Shown: positions 1 through 5,298 of the stretch, one piece after another
Layout of the letters: each line of letters begins with the position of its first letter
Position numbering within the stretch: position 1 is the first letter of the stretch
Source: CAZFHL01 sp964519145
GTDB taxonomy: Bacteria > Patescibacteriota > Minisyncoccia > Phycocordibacterales > WO2-35-19
Length of the DNA stretch: 7,861 nucleotides
Direction: 5' to 3'
NCBI GenBank assembly: GCA_964519145.1
Contig: CAZFHL010000033.1
Coordinates: forward strand, 1 to 7,861
The notes under the pieces: generated by a model
Seen by the model: the letters and a program-made list of their open reading frames with translations, nothing else
What the model was told of the DNA's origin: nothing
The model's database searches: none
Made by a program: the position numbers and the translations under genes

Positions 1-57
1 ATACTTGATCAGTTTAAAAATAAAGAAGAATATATTGATTTTTTGAAGTCAAATTAA
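1..57 (+). CDS. C-terminal end of an unidentified protein (partial)
   Basis: A reading frame open from the first base of the window encodes ILDQFKNKEEYIDFLKSN and ends at a TAA codon at 55-57. The composition (alternating charged and hydrophobic residues, amphipathic helix-like) looks like a real protein tail. It would be the only plus-strand gene here, converging on gatB. Only 18 codons are visible, so no family can be assigned, and a chance open frame cannot be ruled out. Confidence 0.45.
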   Translation: MLDQFKNKEEYIDFLKSN

Positions 58-98
58 ATAGGCTTCTTTCAAAAGTCTTTCGAGATAAGATTATTTGG

Positions 99-127
99 CC
101 GCGTATTTTACTTCGTAAATAGTGTGG
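99..127 (+). terminator. Imperfect hairpin between convergent genes, possible weak terminator
   Basis: The arms at 99-111 and 115-127 can pair over about 12 bp around a TTC loop, with one bulged base on each side. Two of the pairs are G-U in plus-strand RNA and become C-A mismatches in minus-strand RNA, so the structure favours the plus-strand transcript. No T-run follows directly (the nearest, TTTTT, begins about ten bases downstream), so termination is only a guess. The rest of 58-152 is plain AT-rich sequence; no better terminator for the gatB operon was seen. Confidence 0.3.
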
Positions 128-152
128 TATGAAATATTTTTAAAATAATTTA

Positions 153-1541
153 TTATTTAAAAGCTTCCTTTTCAAAAAAATCTTTAAGCAAACTAGGGTT
201 TGCGCTACCTTTGCTCTTTTTCATAGCTTGGCCTATAAGGAACTGCAATGAGCTTACTTTACCAGATTTATACTCATTAAAAACAGTTTGGTTTTCGTTT
301 ATCACCTCTTTTACTATATTTAAAATAAAAGTCTCATCACTCTTTTGGAAAAGACCTAATTCCTCGGCCAAAATACGCGGAGTAATACTTCTTCTAATCA
401 TATTAGGTATTATATCTTTAGCGCCTCTAGAAGAGATTTCTTTGTTATAGATCATATTTATCAGATCACTTAGGTTGTTTGCTTCTATATTTATAAAATC
501 TAAACCAACAATATCGCTTATCAGATAGTTTGATAATAATTGATATTTCTCTTTATTATCCAAAAAGGAAACGGTCCTTTCAAAAAGACCTGAGAGATCC
601 TTATTATTTATATAAACCCCTATATCAGAATCTTTGATCCCAAAATCTTTTGCGAACCTCTCTCTTTTTTGATTTGGAGTTTCGGGCAAAACCAGATCTT
701 TTTCTAAATCAAAAACTTTTGATACAAATATTTTTGGTAAATCTGGATCTGGGAAATATCTATAATCATTTGCATTTTCTTTACTTCTCTGAGAAAAAGT
801 AGTGCCCTTGTTTTCATCAAAACCTCTTGTTTCCTGAACAACAGACTCCCCTTTTTGTAGCAGTTCCACTTGTCTTTTAAACTCATACTCAACTGCCCGT
901 TCTGCTGATCTAAAAGAATTTATATTTTTTATCTCAACTTTTGTACCAAACTTAAGAGTATCAGAAACAGAAATATTTACCTCCACTCTCATCTGACCTT
1001 TTTCCATATTGGCATCAGAAACATTTAGATATTGAAGTAAGAGCTGAAGTTCTCTACCAAAATCACCTACTTCTTTTGCACTATGCAAACATGGCTCTGT
1101 AACAAGCTCCATAAGCGGTAGCCCTGCCCTGTTATAATCAACTAAACTATAATCACCACTATCATGAGTAGATTTTGCCGTATCTTCTTCTAAGTGAATT
1201 CTGGTCAACTCTACCCCATTTAACTGTCCTCCTGAGACAAGAGGATACTTGTACTGACTTATCTGATAGCCTTTTGGTATGTCAGGGTAAAAATAATTTT
1301 TCCTATCAAACTCTGTAAAATCTGCCAACTTTCCACCAACCGCCTTTCCCACTAAAAGCACTTTTCTGACAGCTTCTTTATTTATAACAGGAAGTGTACC
1401 TGGATTTCCCATACATACAGGACAAATATTTATATTTGGTTTTTCTTCATCTGGATTATTTTTGCAAGAGCAAAACATCTTAGAGTTTGTTTTTAACTCT
1501 GCATGGATTTCAAGTCCTATTGTTAGTTTATAATCTTCCAT
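153..1541 (-). CDS. gatB: Aspartyl/glutamyl-tRNA amidotransferase subunit B
   Basis: GatB is the kinase and tRNA-binding subunit of the cytoplasmic GatCAB complex. The complex converts Glu-tRNA(Gln), and often Asp-tRNA(Asn), to the amidated form in organisms lacking the matching synthetase. The 462-residue product carries the family hallmarks: the N-terminal IGLEIHAEL strand, four zinc-type cysteines (C-x-C near residues 24-26, CPVC at 40-43), NYFYPDIPKGYQ near 82-93, DYNRAGLPLMELVTEP near 135-150, VEIKNINSFR near 202-211 and DYRYFPDPDLP near 259-269. The C-terminal YqeY-like tail ends with GQAMKKSKGSANP. It is slightly shorter than the usual ~475 residues but complete. A TTG two codons upstream is in frame; I prefer the ATG at 1539-1541 because it gives the usual family N-terminus. 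It lies 14 nt after the MYG1-family stop codon with no clear Shine-Dalgarno, so it is probably the last gene of the 4195-153 operon. gatA and gatC are not in the window. Confidence 0.96.
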   Translation of the reverse strand: MEDYKLTIGLEIHAELKTNSKMFCSCKNNPDEEKPNINICPVCMGNPGTLPVINKEAVRKVLLVGKAVGGKLADFTEFDRKNYFYPDIPKGYQISQYKYPLVSGGQLNGVELTRIHLEEDTAKSTHDSGDYSLVDYNRAGLPLMELVTEPCLHSAKEVGDFGRELQLLLQYLNVSDANMEKGQMRVEVNISVSDTLKFGTKVEIKNINSFRSAERAVEYEFKRQVELLQKGESVVQETRGFDENKGTTFSQRSKENANDYRYFPDPDLPKIFVSKVFDLEKDLVLPETPNQKRERFAKDFGIKDSDIGVYINNKDLSGLFERTVSFLDNKEKYQLLSNYLISDIVGLDFINIEANNLSDLINMIYNKEISSRGAKDIIPNMIRRSITPRILAEELGLFQKSDETFILNIVKEVINENQTVFNEYKSGKVSSLQFLIGQAMKKSKGSANPSLLKDFFEKEAFK

Positions 1542-1555
1542 ATTCAAAATATAAT

Positions 1556-2485
1556 CTAAAATAATTTATTATGCAAAGCATTATCTGCCATCTTTAAAAT
1601 AGCTTCCTTTGTGTGGGCTACCGCAAACCATCCTTTATTTATACAAAATATTGTATCTTTTATACCAGAAACCCTATCTAATTCATTGAATCTAAGGCCC
1701 CACCAATTATCTGGTAATCTAACTCTATCCGAATCAAATTTAGTCAGATCATCTCTTGCTGATTGAAAAACCCATTCTTTATTATTTTCTCTAGGATATA
1801 CAACACATTTAACATTTTTATTTTTCAAAACTGCTATTTTCCAATCAACTTCTTTATCTAAAATCAAAATAGCAGGATTATTTTGATCTTTTATTAAATT
1901 ATTTGTATAAATTTCGCCTTCAAACAATGCTTTCTGAACAGCCATTTCTCTTTCTATTATTTTTTCTGCACAAGAAACAGCATCTAAAAAATTCTTATAT
2001 GACTCTTTTTTAGATTCTTGCCAAGTATTGTTTAAATTTGATATAAAATTTGTAATAGGATAATCATCTACTAAATTTGAATCATTATTTATATTGATAC
2101 CATTGTCCTTTGCATCTATTGGCATAATTAGTTTAAAATCAATTAAATCTGCAATATCTTTAGAATCACAAATAATTTCTCCATACTTTTTCCAAATAAG
2201 ACCAAAAGAAGCATATGGAATATCATTTTGTCTTTGCCCAGCGCCTCCTTTTTGATGATGGTCAAATCTGTTTGTATTTGCATCATAAATCATGCCTACA
2301 TCTGCCACAATGTCGGCTTTTTTAATAAGATTTTCATCCCTAGTTCTCAAAATTTTAAGTATTTTATTTTGTTTTTTTACCCAAATAGATATAACAGCAC
2401 AAGCAAACACATCATCTGGATGAAAATTACCATCATGAACAACCATCAAAACCTTATCTTTAAATAAAAAATCAAATAGAGACAT
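1556..2485 (-). CDS. MYG1-family (UPF0160) DHH-type hydrolase/exonuclease
   Basis: The 309-residue product matches the MYG1 family of the DHH phosphoesterase superfamily. Eukaryotic MYG1 is reported to be a 3'-5' RNA exonuclease; bacterial members are little studied. Visible motifs in order are HDGNFHPDD (H17, H22, D24, D25), RTRD at 47-50, ADVGMIYD at 61-68, the signature RFDHHQ (D75, H76, H77), the glycine/SFGLIWKKYG segment at 80-102 and IDAKDNGI at 123-130. The conserved MYG1 C-terminus follows, with RLPDNWWGLR at 256-265 and a GI..IFCINKGWFAVAHTKE segment near 274-294. The metal-ligand set therefore looks intact and an active enzyme is likely. An 11-residue amphipathic leader (MSLFDFLFKDK) precedes the first motif. 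The gene starts only 5 nt after the AI-2E-family stop, has no visible Shine-Dalgarno, and leads into gatB. Nucleic-acid substrate and physiological role are inferred from the family only. Confidence 0.88.
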   Translation of the reverse strand: MSLFDFLFKDKVLMVVHDGNFHPDDVFACAVISIWVKKQNKILKILRTRDENLIKKADIVADVGMIYDANTNRFDHHQKGGAGQRQNDIPYASFGLIWKKYGEIICDSKDIADLIDFKLIMPIDAKDNGININNDSNLVDDYPITNFISNLNNTWQESKKESYKNFLDAVSCAEKIIEREMAVQKALFEGEIYTNNLIKDQNNPAILILDKEVDWKIAVLKNKNVKCVVYPRENNKEWVFQSARDDLTKFDSDRVRLPDNWWGLRFNELDRVSGIKDTIFCINKGWFAVAHTKEAILKMADNALHNKLF

Positions 2486-2490
2486 ATTTT

Positions 2491-3555
2491 TTAATTTAAA
2501 ACCGACAAATCATTTTTATCTTTTTTGTAAAGTAAAACAAGTGGGTATATTTTTATAATAGCCATAAAACCACTTATAATGACTGGGCCAAGCAAAAAAC
2601 CAATAGCACCAAAGACTTCTACACCACCTATAATAGAAAATAGCACGATAAGAGGATGAATTTTTATTTTATCTTTGAGAAAAATAAAAGAAAGAAAATT
2701 GTCTATCAAACCAACACAAACAACTCCCCAAATGAGCAAACCAAGACCTTGTGGCATATCACCCTTCAAAAATAGAAAAACTACTGCTGGTATTATGATA
2801 ATAGAAGTGCCAAGCATAGGTATAAGAGAAGCTATGGCTCCAACAAAGCCCCATAAAACAGGGTTACCTACTCCAAAAATCCAAAATCCAATACCTAAAA
2901 ATAATCCTTGAGCCATAGAAACCAAGAAGCGCCCTTTCAATACAGCATCAACAGCAGAATGCAATGTTTCTAAAAATTCCTCATCTTGCAAATCTGGCAA
3001 AGGACTCCAGAGTATCAAATTTTTCTTTATATTTTCGCCATTTATAAATAAATAATAGAGAGTAAGAAGCATTATGATAAATTTAAATATCCCATCAAAC
3101 AAAGCTGAAAAGACTGAATCAAAATGACCTATAACCCAAGAAAGCGTACTCCTTAGATAACCCTCAATATCTATATTTAAATTTGAATCACCAATAGTAA
3201 AAGTGTTTTGAACCTTACTTAAAATGAAATTTGAGCTATTTGTTATGATACTATTTCCATCTTTAAATGCTACGGCATTATATATATCAATTGATTCACT
3301 TATAAGTCTTGTGGATAAAAACACAACAGGAATAATAATACAAAAAATAATTATGATGACCGTGATAAGAGATGCTAAATTTTTATGATTATTTATTTTT
3401 TCTAAGATCTTTTTATATAAAGGATAAAAAGCTACAGCCAATACAGATGCTAAAAATATAACCCCTAAATAAGGCTTGAATACCAAAAAAGAGAGCCACA
3501 ATAAAAATGCAGATATAATAACAAAAAATATTGTTTGTATATTTTTATTAGACAT
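2491..3555 (-). CDS. AI-2E (PerM/YdiK/TqsA) family membrane transporter
   Basis: A 354-residue polytopic inner-membrane protein of the AI-2E transporter family. Hydrophobic segments lie near residues 8-46 (two helices), 60-82, 147-171, 211-231, 232-262, 270-298 and 309-345. They are interrupted by a soluble, low-hydrophobicity section at about 83-140, typical of the family. Recognisable signatures are the SLIPMLGT turn at 243-250 and the C-terminal segment around 311-336 containing GGVEVFGAIGFLLGPVI. Characterised relatives have different substrates (autoinducer-2 export by TqsA; Na+/H+ antiport in some Gram-positive homologues), so none should be assumed here. The ATG overlaps the end of the DedA-family gene by 8 nt (3548-3555) and lacks a clear Shine-Dalgarno, which implies translational coupling. 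The stop lies 5 nt before the MYG1-family start. Confidence 0.87.
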   Translation of the reverse strand: MSNKNIQTIFFVIISAFLLWLSFLVFKPYLGVIFLASVLAVAFYPLYKKILEKINNHKNLASLITVIIIIFCIIIPVVFLSTRLISESIDIYNAVAFKDGNSIITNSSNFILSKVQNTFTIGDSNLNIDIEGYLRSTLSWVIGHFDSVFSALFDGIFKFIIMLLTLYYLFINGENIKKNLILWSPLPDLQDEEFLETLHSAVDAVLKGRFLVSMAQGLFLGIGFWIFGVGNPVLWGFVGAIASLIPMLGTSIIIIPAVVFLFLKGDMPQGLGLLIWGVVCVGLIDNFLSFIFLKDKIKIHPLIVLFSIIGGVEVFGAIGFLLGPVIISGFMAIIKIYPLVLLYKKDKNDLSVLN

Positions 3556-4195
3556 GATGACTACTTTTAACTCTCTTATACTTTACCACAATAAATACAA
3601 ATATGACAATAGCAATAAAAATCAAAAAAATACTTTCTATCTTTGATAATAAGTGAGCATATTTTTGATAAACATTTCCAACCTGCCAACCAACAAAACC
3701 TAGTATCATTCCTCTTATAAAGACACCTACAAATGTTATCAGAGCATACCTAAATATATTCATACCAAAGATTCCACAAAAAGCTGATATAGCGACAGAT
3801 GGTATGATTGGTAATATCCTAGCCAGACAAACAATAACATCATCTTTTTTTGTACCGCTAAGCTTCAATTTCATTGATTCTATGTCACTCCAATATAGCC
3901 CTATAAATTTGCCCCATTTTTCTATAACAAATTTTCCACCAAATTTTGAGATAAAAAATATAAAATAAGAGCCAATTGTTATACCTAGAGCAGACGGTAG
4001 TGCCACCTTTAATATTAAAATCGATACAGAATCAAAAGAGACCAAACCTTTTACAAATATAAATCCTGCCATTGTCATTATTAAAGCAGACGGTATTGGA
4101 GCAACAACTTCTTCTATAATAGAAGCAAAAAATACACCAAAAAAACCTAGTGGCAATACATAAATTTCTAAAAAATTAATTAGTATTTCAAACAT
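3548..4195 (-). CDS. DedA-family (VTT/SNARE-associated domain) membrane protein
   Basis: The 215-residue product is an integral membrane protein of the DedA family. Bacterial members are linked to undecaprenyl-phosphate or phospholipid recycling and envelope homeostasis. Counting from an upstream TTG (add two to the ATG numbering), visible features are an N-terminal re-entrant region with paired acidic residues and prolines (IIEEVVAPIPSAL, 28-40), a glycine-rich helix near 68-88, the conserved arginine-proline turn ARILPIIPSVAIS at 127-139, GFVGWQVGNVYQ near 168-179, and a final hydrophobic helix near 188-207 followed by a basic tail. I choose ATG at 4193-4195 rather than TTG at 4199-4201. 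A consensus -10 box sits 6 nt upstream of the ATG, so the TTG would lie upstream of the predicted transcript start. First gene of the four-gene operon; its 3' end overlaps the next gene by 8 nt. Confidence 0.87.
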   Translation of the reverse strand: MFEILINFLEIYVLPLGFFGVFFASIIEEVVAPIPSALIMTMAGFIFVKGLVSFDSVSILILKVALPSALGITIGSYFIFFISKFGGKFVIEKWGKFIGLYWSDIESMKLKLSGTKKDDVIVCLARILPIIPSVAISAFCGIFGMNIFRYALITFVGVFIRGMILGFVGWQVGNVYQKYAHLLSKIESIFLIFIAIVIFVFIVVKYKRVKSSHHV

Positions 4196-4201
4196 AAGCA
4201 A

Positions 4202-4210
4202 ATTATATCA
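4202..4210 (-). promoter_or_regulatory. Extended -10 promoter of the dedA-family operon, probably giving leaderless mRNA
   Basis: Read on the minus strand the sequence is TGATATAAT: a perfect TATAAT with an upstream TGn extension. No -35 box is recognisable at 16-18 nt spacing, where the terminator stem lies instead. Transcription normally starts 6-7 nt after the -10 box, which falls on the A of the dedA-family ATG at 4195. The mRNA would therefore have essentially no 5' leader. Confidence 0.65.
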
Positions 4211-4221
4211 GAAATTAACAT

Positions 4222-4245
4222 AAAAGAGGGCTTTTGGCCCTCTTT
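4222..4245 (-). terminator. Intrinsic terminator after the 51-codon gene
   Basis: A perfect 9-bp stem pairs AAAGAGGGC (4223-4231) with GCCCTCTTT (4237-4245) around a 5-nt loop, giving a GC-rich core. On the minus strand the stem runs into TTTT. It starts 3 nt after the small gene's stop codon and separates the secA/TrpF-like region from the dedA-family operon. The A and T flanks make some bidirectional activity possible. Confidence 0.8.
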
Positions 4246-4248
4246 ATA

Positions 4249-4404
4249 TCAACAACCTTCATCTATATTAATAGACTCCTCTATTAGATCTTTTTCTTTT
4301 GATTCAAATATCCTATGCATCAGTCTAGTAATCCTTATTTTATTTCCATCAGAAACATTAAGCACACTCTCAAACAAAATAAATCTGGGATCTAAATTTG
4401 TCAT
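4249..4404 (-). CDS. Small protein of unknown function (51 residues)
   Basis: This short gene is called from its context. Its ATG (4402-4404) overlaps the TGA of the TrpF-like gene in an ATGA junction, and a near-perfect GGAGGG Shine-Dalgarno lies 4 nt upstream. The frame runs 51 codons to TGA (4249-4251), 3 nt before a strong terminator. The product begins MTNLDPRFILFESVLNVSDG, continues NKIRITRLMHRIFESKEKDL and ends IEESINIDEGC. It is soluble-looking, with a basic middle (residues 22-31), a highly acidic C-terminal third and a single terminal cysteine. There is no signal peptide or membrane segment. I do not recognise the family. The coupling suggests that it acts with the TrpF-like protein or is made in fixed ratio to it. 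Confidence 0.75.
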   Translation of the reverse strand: MTNLDPRFILFESVLNVSDGNKIRITRLMHRIFESKEKDLIEESINIDEGC

Positions 4405-5222
4405 TTTACCCTCCTCTCTCTTGCCAAATTGATATAAAAAGCGTTGAAAAGGAAATTGGAAATAAAAGATTTGGCAATATTATAATCAATAGGATTAGTG
4501 TTATCGAAAGACTTCCTCATGCCACCTTCCGCGTCACAGCTCAAGTTTGGCACCAAACTAATAAAAGAATTGAAGAAACCTTGCAAATTAGACGGGGTCA
4601 AACCTCCTGCCAAAGCTATATTTGCATCAAAAGTATTCCTATTGATACTTTGCATCGCCAAAATATATGGTTCCAATTCATCATAAGAAATTGGTATTCC
4701 CCTACCCCCACTTCTATCAAATAAAACATAATCCAAACTATCTCCATAATCCTTCAATTTATTTGCCACAGATTTTGGATTATTATCAGAGACAAACATT
4801 GCTTCCTTACTAACTTGCAGAACCAAAGACAGATAAGGAAATTTATCTTTAAATACCCTGATCATTCTTGTATTTGGCCAAACCATATCAAATTGAACCG
4901 CATTAAGATTTGGGCCACCATACTTCACCACATCTTCTAGATCTTGAATTATTGTGGAATCGTTATAATCTGCATAATGCACACAATTAATGACACAATC
5001 ATCTTTTACAAAAACATCTCCCACTTCATCATTTTTCAACCAGACATTTGTATATTTTGATGGAATACCCCTCAAAGTTTTCCTGCTCATCATTAAACCT
5101 ATCATTAATTTTGTGTTTTGAACTGGAAAAGGAAAAAGACATTCCTTAAAATACTCTACAAGTTCAATGGCACCAGATCTACTTTGAACATCACAAACAC
5201 CTACATACGATGGTCTTTGCAT
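4401..5222 (-). CDS. TrpF-like (phosphoribosylanthranilate isomerase-like) TIM-barrel protein, function uncertain
   Basis: The 273-residue product shows the beta/alpha-barrel layout of phosphoribosylanthranilate isomerase. The N-terminal strand YVGVCDV carries C10 where the family has its catalytic cysteine (KICG). NAVQFD at 107-112 resembles NAVQLHG. YVLFDRSGGRG at 165-175 places D169 at the usual general-acid position, followed by the glycine loop. ALAGGLTPSNLQGF at 203-216 and SCDAEGGMRKSFD at 228-240 match the two phosphate-binding strands. It is about 70 residues longer than typical TrpF (~200-210), with extra sequence near 35-75, and the early part aligns poorly. No other trp gene is nearby, so tryptophan synthesis is not supported; a different sugar-phosphate reaction or a non-catalytic role is possible. 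The start ATG has an AAGGA Shine-Dalgarno 4 nt upstream (5227-5231) and a promoter just ahead. The 3' end overlaps the 51-codon gene by 4 nt. Confidence 0.8.
   Translation of the reverse strand: MQRPSYVGVCDVQSRSGAIELVEYFKECLFPFPVQNTKLMIGLMMSRKTLRGIPSKYTNVWLKNDEVGDVFVKDDCVINCVHYADYNDSTIIQDLEDVVKYGGPNLNAVQFDMVWPNTRMIRVFKDKFPYLSLVLQVSKEAMFVSDNNPKSVANKLKDYGDSLDYVLFDRSGGRGIPISYDELEPYILAMQSINRNTFDANIALAGGLTPSNLQGFFNSFISLVPNLSCDAEGGMRKSFDNTNPIDYNIAKSFISNFLFNAFYINLARERRVK
4409..4417 (-). promoter_or_regulatory. Strong Shine-Dalgarno for the 51-codon gene
   Basis: The minus strand reads AGAGGAGGG followed by TAAA and ATG, the strongest ribosome binding site in the window. It is embedded in the last codons of the TrpF-like gene (the RERRV part of its C-terminus), so that basic tail may be partly dictated by the RNA signal. 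It decides the start of the small gene. Confidence 0.8.
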
Positions 5223-5240
5223 ACATTCCTTTCTATAATC

Positions 5241-5269
5241 TAAATAACATTTTATATAAATAAAGTCAA
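5241..5269 (-). promoter_or_regulatory. Sigma70-type promoter for the TrpF-like cassette
   Basis: The minus strand carries TTGACT (5264-5269), a spacer of exactly 17 nt, and a -10 hexamer TATTTA (5241-5246) preceded by TG at the extended -10 position. The -35 matches consensus at 5 of 6 bases; the -10 matches only 3 of 6 but has the TGn extension. The predicted start near 5234 leaves about a 12-nt leader that contains the AAGGA Shine-Dalgarno. This is the only promoter in the window with both elements. Confidence 0.6.
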
Positions 5270-5271
5270 CA

Positions 5272-5298
5272 TTAAATTATGATGGCAACTTAATTTAA
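5272..5298. repeat. AT-only inverted repeat across the secA stop codon
   Basis: TTAAATTA (5272-5279) and TAATTTAA (5291-5298) are exact reverse complements, 11 nt apart, and the secA TAA stop lies between and within them. The stem has no G-C pair and no T-run follows, so it is not a convincing terminator. It abuts the -35 box of the downstream promoter, so a binding-site role is conceivable, but chance in AT-rich DNA is as likely. Confidence 0.35.

Noticed and set aside
141..156. A 16-nt stretch (taaaataatttattat) repeated exactly at 1557-1572
   Set aside because: It covers the 3' ends of gatB and the MYG1-family gene, but it is pure A/T and low complexity in AT-rich DNA. The similarity stops at once on either side, so chance is the simplest explanation.
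2228..2467. Plus-strand open frame antisense to the MYG1-family gene
   Set aside because: The MYG1 motifs on the minus strand are conserved and explain the region; the plus frame has no signals of its own. The same applies to plus frames at 211-450, 2675-2911, 4498-4686 and 5907-6089, and to the minus frame at 704-892 inside gatB.
4196..4201. TTG start giving the dedA-family protein two extra residues
   Set aside because: It would lie upstream of the predicted transcript start, and the ATG at 4193-4195 is a better codon.
4249..4403. Possible TGA recoding as glycine, as in some CPR lineages
   Set aside because: The TrpF-like and 51-codon genes both end at TGA in positions that fit exactly with the ATGA overlap and the terminator, and no gene contains an internal TGA. 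Standard code fits.
4398..4724. Open plus-strand frame of 108 codons
   Set aside because: It lies antisense to the well-supported TrpF-like gene, has no ribosome site, and its composition looks like a reverse-frame shadow.
5272..5298. Inverted repeat as a secA terminator
   Set aside because: The stem is entirely A/T, the loop is long and no T-run follows, so it is too weak for intrinsic termination.
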